NCBI GenBank assembly: GCA_029553845.1
Contig: JAKPKF010000484.1
Coordinates: 1-14,938, forward strand
DNA: 14,938 nucleotides
Direction of reading: 5' to 3'
DNA from: a bacterium
GTDB lineage: Bacteria; Patescibacteria; Dojkabacteria; SC72
The notes below the pieces were generated by a model that was given only the letters and a program-made list of their open reading frames with translations, ran no database searches and was not told the origin of the DNA. Position numbers and translations under genes: made by a program. Below are positions 7,624 through 14,545 of this stretch, one piece after another. Positions within the stretch are counted from its first letter, which is position 1. The number at the start of each line of letters is the position of its first letter.

Positions 7624-8124
7624 ATGGCAAATCCCGCAAAAAAGAAGAAGGATGAACTAATACCACAAAGGAAGAGTGTCCATGTTGTTTTCTTCTCATG
7701 TGCAGAATGTGGAGAAGAGGTAGATGAGATTAAGATATGTCCAGAGTGTGGAAAACCAATGAAAGTTATAGATGTTGTTGAGAAATTTGGTGAAGAAGCA
7801 GATAGATACCTTGAGAAAGCTATTCTACTGAAGAAAAATGGAAGTGAAGAAGAGGAGTATGTATCCATAGACAAGGAAGAACCAAATATCATACTTATGG
7901 GTGGAGACGAAGATATCATTGGTGACGGAGGTATAGACCCAAGTCAAGATGATGGTGAAAGTTTAGATGTTATCTTTCCAGATGATGACCATGATGATTC
8001 TCCCAAAGAAGAGATTCCTGTAGATGAAGAACTTTCAAAAGCTCTTGAGCAGTTAGACTCTGAAGAAGAAGATGTTTCTGCAGAAGATTTCGGATTTGAT
8101 GGAGAGGACATTCCCGAGCTATAA
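7624..8124 (+). CDS. Zinc-ribbon protein with basic start and acidic tail
   Basis: A 166-residue soluble protein of no recognised family. Residues 1-20 are basic (AKKKKD and QRKS). A compact zinc ribbon follows, with CAEC (C26, C29) and CPEC (C39, C42), the pattern of rubredoxin-like or DZANK-like ribbons that bind one zinc ion. A short helix-prone stretch (about 50-73) leads into a strongly acidic, low-complexity region from about 74 to the end, rich in D and E. It has no signal peptide or membrane segment, so it is probably cytoplasmic. It is the first gene of the operon, six bases before the first glycosyltransferase. A basic-ribbon-acidic layout would fit a nucleic-acid or protein-binding regulator, but that is inference only. 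Confidence 0.75.
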   Translation: MANPAKKKKDELIPQRKSVHVVFFSCAECGEEVDEIKICPECGKPMKVIDVVEKFGEEADRYLEKAILLKKNGSEEEEYVSIDKEEPNIILMGGDEDIIGDGGIDPSQDDGESLDVIFPDDDHDDSPKEEIPVDEELSKALEQLDSEEEDVSAEDFGFDGEDIPEL

Positions 8125-8130
8125 TGGCTC

Positions 8131-9288
8131 ATGCATAAACTAGAAAAACTTTTTCCTAAGGTAGCAATCGTAGCAGATCAAATGACTTCGTATGGAGGAG
8201 CAGATGCTGAACTTCTTTCAATATTAAAAATTCTCCCACACGCTGACATATTTACAATACTTTTTGACAAGAAGAAATATCCTCAGATTGAAAACAATGT
8301 ATATACAAGCTTTGTACAGAAAATCTCAAGATTTCTCCCAAAAGGATTTTCAAGACATCTTAAGATATTTACACCATTAGCATACGAAAATTTCAATTTA
8401 GATGGTTATGACCTTGTAATTAGCATATCCGCAGGTCCTGCAAAAGGAATAATTACTGGAATATACCAACCTCATGTAGCAATGGTTATGACCCCTCCTA
8501 GAAGTCTTTGGGACAATGAGCTCAATGTCAGAGGATCAAAGCTTAAATGGCTCTACAAACCTCTCTCGAGGGTATTAAACACACACATGAGGATATGGGA
8601 TTGGAGTATATCTAGAAGGGTAGATTACTGGAGTGCAAATTCAAGATATGTTGCTCAAAAGATACAGAAAACATACCGTAAAAAAGCAACTGTAATATAC
8701 CCAGGAATAATTAAACATAATTACGAAAAAGTAGATGTAAGAAAGCTCTACAAACTTCCTAAAAAATTTGCCCTTGTTGTATCTAGACTCTACGACTACA
8801 AAAGAATAGATTGGGCAATTAATGCATGTAAACAAACAGACACAAACCTTGTCGTAATTGGAGAGGGACCAGATTTAGGGTATCTCAAGAAAATAGCAAA
8901 GAGAGACAAAAGAATTACATTCTTGGGTTTTGTACCAGATCCACAAAGAGATTCATTTTTTAAGGAAGCAGAGGTGTTACTCTTTTGTGGAATAGAGGAT
9001 TTTGGATTAGTACCTGTAGAGGCAATGTCACAGGGAACTCCAGTGTTAGCATACAAAGAGGGTGGAGTATTGGAAACAGTAAAAGAGGGAGTTACTGGGG
9101 AATTTTTCAAAGATGAGGAAGAATTATCTAATTTACTTAAGGATTTTGACAAAAGAAGATATAATGAACAAAAGATAATCTCTCAGGCAGAGAAATTTAC
9201 TGAAGCGAAGTTTTTAAATAATCTTGAAAAATTCTTAATAAATGTCTCCAAGGAAGAAAAAAAGAAATATCCCAGAAGAAAGTCTTAG
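8131..9288 (+). CDS. GT4 family glycosyltransferase (first of two)
   Basis: A 385-residue retaining glycosyltransferase with the GT-B fold, expected to use a nucleotide-sugar donor at the inner face of the membrane. The N-terminal half opens with the strand VAIVADQ and a glycine-rich loop YGGADAE (21-27), which contacts the donor or acceptor. The C-terminal half carries FALVVSRLYDYKRIDWAI (213-230), the VVIGEGPD loop (241-248) and the E-x7-E motif of GT4, E289 to E297 in EDFGLVPVEA, followed by GTPVLAYKEGGVLETV. The length is standard. The end is lysine-rich. The acceptor and sugar are not readable. A minor ATG at 8124 gives only a four-codon frame, so 8131 is the start. It forms a tandem pair with the next gene. 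Confidence 0.92.
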   Translation: MHKLEKLFPKVAIVADQMTSYGGADAELLSILKILPHADIFTILFDKKKYPQIENNVYTSFVQKISRFLPKGFSRHLKIFTPLAYENFNLDGYDLVISISAGPAKGIITGIYQPHVAMVMTPPRSLWDNELNVRGSKLKWLYKPLSRVLNTHMRIWDWSISRRVDYWSANSRYVAQKIQKTYRKKATVIYPGIIKHNYEKVDVRKLYKLPKKFALVVSRLYDYKRIDWAINACKQTDTNLVVIGEGPDLGYLKKIAKRDKRITFLGFVPDPQRDSFFKEAEVLLFCGIEDFGLVPVEAMSQGTPVLAYKEGGVLETVKEGVTGEFFKDEEELSNLLKDFDKRRYNEQKIISQAEKFTEAKFLNNLEKFLINVSKEEKKKYPRRKS

Positions 9289-10417
9289 AGTAGCAGTTGT
9301 AGCAGAACCACTTTTTAAACATGGTGGTGCAGAGGTACATCTGAGATATATCATAAAAGCATTTCCAAATTGTGAGGTATACACAGCCTACTACGACAAG
9401 AAGTTTGTTAAGGAATTCTTTGGAGATATTAAAATACACCATTCATTCATCCAGTATTTACCAAAGAAATTTCAATTCAGACAGCTATATCTTCTCTTCC
9501 ATCCATGGGCTTACAGAAGTTTCAAATTAAAAGGGTATGATGTCATAGTTTCTCTTTCCATAGCATTTGCTAAATTTGCACATACCAAAGGTGTAAAACA
9601 TGTAGATATCTGTATGACACCACCTAAATTTTTGTGGGAAAAGGAAGGTAGGTCATTAAAAAATGTGGAACAATTAAAAGGTATAAACAGAACATTCTTT
9701 AAGATATACAGCTTTTTCATGGATACATTTTTAGAAAAACTCTGGCAAAAGTGGGACAAAGAAGCCGCTGCGAAATGTGACAAGATTGCGGCTATTTCCA
9801 AAGTAGTGCAGAAAAGAATAAAGAAATATTACGGACTAGAATCAGATGTCATATATCCTCCAGTAGAAGTAAAGATGATACAATCCTTCAAGAAAATAAA
9901 TAGGAAGGAGAATTGGTTTTTGTATATGGGTAGAGTTGAAACATACAAAGGAGTAGATTTAGCAATTAAAGCATGTGCTATGGCAAATGTTCCTCTTAAA
10001 ATTGCTGGAACAGGAGACAATCTTGAGCAGATGAAAGAGTTGGTTAAAAATATGAACAAGAAAGGGTTAATTAAATTCTTGGGATATGTTTCAGACGAAG
10101 AAAAAATTAATCTACTTTCTAGATGTAGAGCCTTAATATTTCCTGTTCGTAATGAAGACTTTGGAATAATCCCAGTAGAAGCAAACTCAGCAGGTACACC
10201 AGTAATAGCATACAGAGAGGGTGGAGTTCTTGAAACAATCTCCGAAGAGAATCCGAAAACAGGAGTGTTCTTTGACAAGTACGATGCAGAGAGTCTTGCT
10301 GAAGTCATAAAGAAATTTAAAGACTCATTATACGACCCAGATAACTGTAGAAAACAGGCAGACAATTTTGCTGCAGAAATCTTTATGTACAAACTAAAAA
10401 ACTATGTTAAAGAGTAG
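9242..10417 (+). CDS. GT4 family glycosyltransferase (second of two)
   Basis: A 391-residue GT-B enzyme laid out like the gene before it: VAVVAEPLFKHGGAE (17-31) as the first strand and glycine loop, CMTPPKFLW (124-132) matching the TPPRSLW of its neighbour, FLYMGRVETYKGVDLAI (226-242), KIAGTGDN (253-260), and the E-x7-E motif E305 to E313 in EDFGIIPVEA, then GTPVIAYREGGVLETI. The start is placed at 9242, giving a 47-base overlap with the previous gene; no other usable start precedes the conserved VAVVAE strand, so the overlap seems real. The overlap encodes lysine-rich ends in both frames. The pair are likely paralogues acting in one glycan pathway; their different loops suggest different substrates. 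Confidence 0.92.
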   Translation: MSPRKKKRNIPEESLRVAVVAEPLFKHGGAEVHLRYIIKAFPNCEVYTAYYDKKFVKEFFGDIKIHHSFIQYLPKKFQFRQLYLLFHPWAYRSFKLKGYDVIVSLSIAFAKFAHTKGVKHVDICMTPPKFLWEKEGRSLKNVEQLKGINRTFFKIYSFFMDTFLEKLWQKWDKEAAAKCDKIAAISKVVQKRIKKYYGLESDVIYPPVEVKMIQSFKKINRKENWFLYMGRVETYKGVDLAIKACAMANVPLKIAGTGDNLEQMKELVKNMNKKGLIKFLGYVSDEEKINLLSRCRALIFPVRNEDFGIIPVEANSAGTPVIAYREGGVLETISEENPKTGVFFDKYDAESLAEVIKKFKDSLYDPDNCRKQADNFAAEIFMYKLKNYVKE

Positions 10418-11048
10418 TATAAAAAGAATCTTCGACATACTGTTTTCTGTTGTTGTATTAATTGTTTTACTACCATTACTACTTATTTGTTCACTTACTA
10501 TATTCCTAACCGACAGAAGAGAGATATTTGTTAAAGAACCTCTTCGACTTGGTAAGAAAGGAGAATTTAAAATGTACAAATTTAGAACCATGATTCCTAA
10601 TGCACACAGTGAAATAGCAAAGAATCCTAAATACAAAGAATTGAAAAAGAAATGGCAAAGCAAAGATGGGAAATTAAAGCTTTCCGAAGATCCAAGGGTA
10701 ACTAAGATTGGAAGAATATTAAGGAAGACAGATATAGATGAACTGCCACAATTTCTAAATGTTCTAAAAGGAGAAATGTCTGTAGTAGGGCCTAGACCTA
10801 TGTACCAAGAAGAAGTAGATAGATATATTAAAAAAAATCCAAATGGTAAAAAATATATTAATCAAATACTGAAAGTTCCTCCTGGGATTACTGGAATATG
10901 GCAAGTATCTGGTAGAAACGATATATCTTTTGAACAAAGAATCCTTTTAGATGCTAAATATTCAAAAGAGATTAATCTTGCAAGAGATTTTAAAATATTA
11001 CTTAAAACACCTTATGTTGTTTTAACAAGGAAAGGAGCATATGAATAG
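10404..11048 (+). CDS. Polyprenyl-phosphate sugar-1-phosphate transferase (monotopic PGT)
   Basis: A 214-residue bacterial sugar transferase of the monotopic phosphoglycosyl transferase superfamily (PglC/WcaJ C-terminal core type). It moves a sugar-1-phosphate from a nucleotide sugar to undecaprenyl phosphate, the first membrane step in making a surface glycan. The start carries KRIFDI then a hydrophobic segment (about 11-35) containing the proline (P24) typical of the re-entrant helix. The core shows FKMYKFRTM (55-63), DPRVTKIGRILRKTDIDELPQ (96-116) with the catalytic D112-E113 pair, VVGPRP (127-132), and PPGITGIWQVSGRN (159-172). The size fits the minimal single-domain form. It overlaps the preceding glycosyltransferase by 14 bases, which supports a shared pathway. 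The sugar specificity is unknown. Confidence 0.95.
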   Translation: MLKSSIKRIFDILFSVVVLIVLLPLLLICSLTIFLTDRREIFVKEPLRLGKKGEFKMYKFRTMIPNAHSEIAKNPKYKELKKKWQSKDGKLKLSEDPRVTKIGRILRKTDIDELPQFLNVLKGEMSVVGPRPMYQEEVDRYIKKNPNGKKYINQILKVPPGITGIWQVSGRNDISFEQRILLDAKYSKEINLARDFKILLKTPYVVLTRKGAYE

Positions 11049-11649
11049 AGATACTGTTACAGTTATAAAATCAATTAATTATTCTGAAGCAGATAAAATA
11101 CTTACTGTGTTTGGAAGAGAATTTGGTAAATTTACTCTGTTTGCTAAAGGAATTAGAAAGATAAATAGTAAAAACAGAGGGAATATGCAAACACTTTGTA
11201 CTAGTGATGTAGCCTTCTACCAAGGAAAAGGAATGCCTGTTCTTACAGAATCTGTTTTAATTCGAAGTTTGGATATGGATAAACTTCAGGTTAAAAATAT
11301 TGAGAGAGTCCTTTTCATCCTAAACAAATTTCTTCAAGAGTATGATCCATATCCAAGTATCTTTGACGGATTACAATCTCTACTGAAACGAGATGGAGAT
11401 TTGGAAGCTACAAACAAGCTTCGAATTAAGATTCTTAAGGATATGGGTTTTCTTTCAGATTTCTCTTCCTGTTCATTATGTGGGAATAAAGATAATCTTA
11501 AATATTTAGATACTACAAGTTTTGCTCTGGTATGCAAAAACTGTTACAGTAAAGGTAATGGAGAACCATTGGGTGAAAAGCCGTATTCATCCAAAGTACT
11601 TACAGATTCTCTAGATCGGTATGTGAGAAGAATAGTTGAGGAAATATAA
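11041..11649 (+). CDS. recO: DNA repair protein RecO
   Basis: A 202-residue RecO, the recombination mediator that helps load RecA onto SSB-coated DNA together with RecR. The N-terminal OB fold is recognisable: VIKSINYSEADKILTVF (8-24), then GKFTLFAKGIRK (29-40) and the following SxNRG stretch (43-47). A helical middle leads to a four-cysteine zinc finger, C144-x2-C147 and C165-x2-C168. It is somewhat shorter than E. coli and B. subtilis RecO (about 240-255 residues), mainly in the helical C-terminal part. The start overlaps the sugar transferase by eight bases and has AAGG-type ribosome binding sequence just upstream (11027-11037). Functionally it does not belong with the glycan genes, so it is a housekeeping gene placed inside the operon. 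Confidence 0.93.
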   Translation: MNRDTVTVIKSINYSEADKILTVFGREFGKFTLFAKGIRKINSKNRGNMQTLCTSDVAFYQGKGMPVLTESVLIRSLDMDKLQVKNIERVLFILNKFLQEYDPYPSIFDGLQSLLKRDGDLEATNKLRIKILKDMGFLSDFSSCSLCGNKDNLKYLDTTSFALVCKNCYSKGNGEPLGEKPYSSKVLTDSLDRYVRRIVEEI

Positions 11650-13775
11650 TGAATATAAAAACTGCCTTAAAATTTTTGTTTATTCTTTTTTGTCTGTTTA
11701 TACCTTTCGGTTTTGTCAAAGCAACAGATCTTCCAGAACAGAATTTCGGAGTTAATGTAAATGCAAATATTAATGTAGACCTATATTCTCAGTTAAGTAT
11801 TAACCCAATATCTGTTGAGATTAAAGAAAGCTCTCAGGTATCTTTGGATATTGTAGATAGTCTGAATAATCCAAAAGCAAACAGACAGATAGAGATATAT
11901 ATTAATGGTTCATCTTTAGGAGTAACAATCACCCAACCGGCACTTACAGATTTATTAGGTCATACTGTTGGTTATGTAAAATCTTCCATAGCTGGTTCTT
12001 ATGAGGTATGTGCAAGAGATATTACAGAGCCTTTAACCGTTGGGATTTTAGATTGTGAAGTATTGTATGTAACACCAGTTCCTGTCCCAACAATATTTGC
12101 AGAACCTTCGTACAGTATTGGGACTAAAAACACGATTCTATGGAGTACTGCTGGGAGTGGAACATACACATACTTCGCACAGGTAAGTACTAAGGCAGAT
12201 TTCTCTACAATATATGAAGACAGTGGTTGGATAGGGGCAATGGGTTATGAATTTGAAAATCTTAAAAATGGCCAGATATATTTTTACAGAGTAAAGGCAA
12301 AGAATGCTTTTGGTGGAGAAAGTGCTTGGTCAAATACGGTCTTCTCTGTTCAAGATTCCCAAAAACCAGAGATTGTACTTCTTAGTGTAAGTGGTCTTGG
12401 GGACAATACTGTGGAAGATTGGGATCCAAATGATGAAATAATAATTCGTATGAGAGTTAAAGATAATATTACAATAGCTAGTAAGAGTTTCTGGTGTGTT
12501 TTAAGTGATGATTCTTCAGATGATTGTAAAGATAGTGAGATTACGGTAGGAGATATTTGGGAAGTTAGAGTTAAACTGGGAGATTTGGAACAGGATAACA
12601 ATGGGTATCTACTAGAAGAATATACTTTCTGTGCGCAGGCAGTAGATTCTGTTGGTAATGTAAGAAGGATATGCAATATTAATCTTTACCTCTTACATAC
12701 AGAAGGGCCAATTCCTCCTCCCAAAACTCCAATTGACAAGGTTGTAGATAGAGCTAAAGAGATAGTAGATGATACGATTGGAAAGATAGAGGTTGAAGAT
12801 TTACAGAATATTACAGTTACAACGGTTGCTACAAATATTACAATCGGTATTGGTATATTAATTGGTAGTTTCAATTCTATTCCATACTTAATAGCCCAAC
12901 TTATCCTTGGATTACTAAGTATCCTTGGATTTAGGAAGAAGGGTCATCCAGTAGGATATGTGTATGATTCTGTTACAAAAGAACCAGTATCTCAGGCCAT
13001 AGTAAGAGTTTTTGACAAGAATGGTATATTGGTATGGACGGATGTAACGGATGGTAATGGATATTTCAGAGGTACGAATCTAAACAAGGGAACATATTCC
13101 ATAAAGGTAACTGCAAGAGATTACACATTTCCATCTAAGATAGTGTTTGGTAAGGAGGATTTTCCTTTGGAGAATGTGTACCACGGAAGAGAATTCTCTG
13201 TCCGTGATGAGGATATTCCAAATTTCTCTATTCCTATGGATAAGGTAGAGTATGGTGCATTTAGAATATTCTTTGAAAAGATAATTTCGCAGAGTAAGTT
13301 TGTATGGAAGAGTTTGCATGTAATTTTATTTGTTGTTGGTATATGTTTTGCATTGTATGCACTATATGTATCTCAGGTATGGTATAACTATTTAATTGTT
13401 GGTATATATATTCCTGCACTTGTTTTGTTAGTATTTTCTTTGTTTGGTAAGAAAGGAAAGTACGGGATTGTTAGAAATACAAAAAAGAAGAGATTACAGG
13501 GTGTAATAGTTGGTCTTAGGGAAAAGGAGTTTGGTAAGTTAGTGTCTAAGAGGGTAACGGATTATTTGGGGAGATACAGATTTGTTGTAAACAAGGGAGA
13601 GTATTCTATAGAGATATTGAATAGTGGCATTGCGATAACTAACTATGTTGGTTTGGATGGTATTGTAGTAGAAGATAATACTGTTATAGCTAAGGATATA
13701 GTTGTAAAAAAGATTATTGAAGATGGGAACGATGAGGAACTGGAGGAGGTGCTAGAACCACTTTCTGAGCTTTAA
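11649..13775 (+). CDS. Large multi-domain membrane protein with Ig/FN3-like and carboxypeptidase-regulatory-like domains
   Basis: A 708-residue protein without a known function. A signal peptide (1-25) is followed by three beta-rich domains: an Ig-like unit (about 47-141), an FN3-like unit (148-234, with WSTAGSGTYTYFAQVS and YFYRVKAKN) and a third (240-350) with four cysteines, C283, C293, C328 and C342, that could pair. A proline linker (354-361) and amphipathic helix lead to a hydrophobic block (391-428). Then come a carboxypeptidase-regulatory-like domain (about 433-495, GYVYDSVTKEPVSQAIVRVFD, a DGNGYFRG turn), a second hydrophobic block with two helices (552-599), a second similar domain (605-658, DYLGRYRF) and an acidic tail. 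Basic residues after each hydrophobic block (429-431, 601-604) hint at cytoplasmic loops. The start overlaps the recO stop by one base (TAATG) with GAGGA six bases upstream. Probably a surface anchor or envelope scaffold. Confidence 0.85.
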   Translation: MNIKTALKFLFILFCLFIPFGFVKATDLPEQNFGVNVNANINVDLYSQLSINPISVEIKESSQVSLDIVDSLNNPKANRQIEIYINGSSLGVTITQPALTDLLGHTVGYVKSSIAGSYEVCARDITEPLTVGILDCEVLYVTPVPVPTIFAEPSYSIGTKNTILWSTAGSGTYTYFAQVSTKADFSTIYEDSGWIGAMGYEFENLKNGQIYFYRVKAKNAFGGESAWSNTVFSVQDSQKPEIVLLSVSGLGDNTVEDWDPNDEIIIRMRVKDNITIASKSFWCVLSDDSSDDCKDSEITVGDIWEVRVKLGDLEQDNNGYLLEEYTFCAQAVDSVGNVRRICNINLYLLHTEGPIPPPKTPIDKVVDRAKEIVDDTIGKIEVEDLQNITVTTVATNITIGIGILIGSFNSIPYLIAQLILGLLSILGFRKKGHPVGYVYDSVTKEPVSQAIVRVFDKNGILVWTDVTDGNGYFRGTNLNKGTYSIKVTARDYTFPSKIVFGKEDFPLENVYHGREFSVRDEDIPNFSIPMDKVEYGAFRIFFEKIISQSKFVWKSLHVILFVVGICFALYALYVSQVWYNYLIVGIYIPALVLLVFSLFGKKGKYGIVRNTKKKRLQGVIVGLREKEFGKLVSKRVTDYLGRYRFVVNKGEYSIEILNSGIAITNYVGLDGIVVEDNTVIAKDIVVKKIIEDGNDEELEEVLEPLSEL

Positions 13776-13779
13776 TATG

Positions 13780-13808
13780 TTGAGAAATGGTTAATATAGT
13801 GGTATTAT
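13780..13808 (+). promoter_or_regulatory. Promoter of tRNA-Lys
   Basis: TTGAGA (13780-13785) and TATTAT (13803-13808) are spaced by 17 bases. Transcription would begin near 13815, about 11 bases ahead of the mature tRNA. The promoter begins immediately after the stop codon of the large membrane protein gene. Confidence 0.6.
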
Positions 13809-13825
13809 TCTTTAGTCCTTTTTTA

Positions 13826-13898
13826 GGGCGTATAGCTTAATTGGTAGAGCAAGCGGCTCTTAACCGCTAGGTTCAGGGTTCGAGTCCCTGTACGCTCA
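13826..13898 (+). tRNA. tRNA-Lys (anticodon CUU)
   Basis: The sequence folds into a complete 73-base cloverleaf. The acceptor stem GGGCGTA pairs with TACGCTC (one G-U at the second pair), the D stem is GCTT/GAGC, the anticodon stem is AGCGG/CCGCT with loop CTCTTAA and anticodon CTT at positions 34-36, the variable loop is five bases, and the T arm is CAGGG-TTCGAGT-CCCTG. The discriminator is A (13898). CCA is not encoded, so it must be added after transcription. It decodes AAG. No terminator directly follows; transcripts may end at the hairpin at 13949-13996. Confidence 0.96.
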
Positions 13899-13909
13899 TT
13901 TCCCTTTAA

Positions 13910-13938
13910 TTGACTGTATATTTAAACGAGCATATAAT
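13910..13938 (+). promoter_or_regulatory. Near-consensus promoter for a short RNA
   Basis: TTGACT (13910-13915) and a perfect TATAAT (13933-13938) are separated by exactly 17 bases, the best promoter match in the window. The predicted start is 13944-13946. No open reading frame of use follows on the plus strand; instead a hairpin begins three or four bases later. Confidence 0.7.
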
Positions 13939-13944
13939 CATGAC

Positions 13945-13996
13945 TATGAGGGAGGGAAGGTTGTAGACCTGTACTACAAGCAACACTCCCTTTTTT
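13945..13996 (+). ncRNA. Putative small RNA of about 50 nt
   Basis: A near-perfect promoter ends at 13938, so a transcript would start near 13945. It would comprise almost only a hairpin: outer stem AGGGAG (13949-13954) with CTCCCT (13986-13991), a six-by-six internal loop (GGAAGG and GCAACA), inner stem TTGTAG (13961-13966) with CTACAA (13974-13979), and a seven-base loop ACCTGTA, then six T residues. The purine-rich 5' arm has repeated GGA/GGG units resembling Shine-Dalgarno or CsrA-type sites. I do not recognise a known RNA family. The alternative is that the hairpin is simply the terminator of the tRNA transcript and the promoter is chance; the exact spacing argues against this, but only expression data would settle it. 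Confidence 0.5.
13949..13996 (+). terminator. Intrinsic terminator (hairpin plus T6)
   Basis: A long interrupted hairpin, with outer stem AGGGAG/CTCCCT and inner stem TTGTAG/CTACAA, runs straight into TTTTTT (13991-13996, the first T also closing the stem). It ends one base before the stop codon of the opposing NYN gene, so it would keep plus-strand transcripts of tRNA-Lys or the small RNA from reading antisense into that gene. It lacks a T-run in the other direction, so it is one-sided. Confidence 0.7.
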
Positions 13997-13997
13997 G

Positions 13998-14528
13998 TTA
14001 CTTACTACCCACCTTACCCCTTAGTGGATTCATATATATCATGTACTTCTTAAATGGTATAAGAAGACTAGAATATAGCTTCTGGTTAGGTATAAGGATA
14101 TGCTCTAACTTGTTTATCTTGTCTAAATACTCTACTAAACATTTATAATCTCCATCCCCTGCTACTATGATAGCCTTATCATAATTTGGTAACTCTATCA
14201 TTGTATGTAATACAAGCTCTGTATCTACATTCCCTTTTACACTCTTCTTACCTTCAGTATCTGTATGTGCAATAGTTGGTTTAAATATTAAAGTATATCC
14301 AGAATTTTTTAATTCCTCGTACATCTTCTCATTGTCCTTTACATATCCCATAAAAAGAAAAAACTTCTGTACATGATACTTATCTTCTAAGTATATTTTG
14401 AATTTCTTAAAATCTATTCTCCATCCCTTGTACTTACGAGTAGGAAGATCTGTAAGAAGTCCCTGATACAGATTATTACCATCTATGAATGCATAGATTA
14501 TTTCTTTTTTATTTTGTTCTTTGTTCAT
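13998..14528 (-). CDS. NYN domain protein (LabA/DUF88 type, PIN-like nuclease fold)
   Basis: A 176-residue protein built almost entirely of a NYN domain, a PIN-like fold linked to metal-dependent RNA cleavage. The acidic residues of the active site are in place: D16 in FIDGNNL (14-20), D102 in KGNVDTELVLHTM (98-110), and D125/D127 in AGDGDY (123-128), followed by the LVEYLDK helix. These match the LabA-like/DUF88 branch. There is no signal peptide; it should act in the cytoplasm. The ATG chosen is 17 bases after the elp3 stop, with a weak AAAGG twelve bases ahead, so the two genes are likely co-transcribed. Its natural RNA target is unknown; the link with a tRNA-modifying enzyme suggests RNA metabolism but does not prove it. 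Confidence 0.88.
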   Translation of the reverse strand: MNKEQNKKEIIYAFIDGNNLYQGLLTDLPTRKYKGWRIDFKKFKIYLEDKYHVQKFFLFMGYVKDNEKMYEELKNSGYTLIFKPTIAHTDTEGKKSVKGNVDTELVLHTMIELPNYDKAIIVAGDGDYKCLVEYLDKINKLEHILIPNQKLYSSLLIPFKKYMIYMNPLRGKVGSK

Positions 14529-14545
14529 AATGAATGTTAACCTTT

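Noticed and set aside
9242..9288. A7 run (9257-9263) in the overlap of the two GT4 genes as a frameshift site that would fuse them
   Set aside because: The second gene is in the +1 frame relative to the first, whereas ribosomes on A-runs usually slip -1, and both proteins are complete with their own ends. Only loss of one A in the transcript would fuse them, for which there is no evidence.
9829..10392. 187-codon minus-strand open frame opposite the second GT4 gene
   Set aside because: The plus-strand frame carries the full set of GT4 motifs; the antisense frame has none and no plausible start signals.
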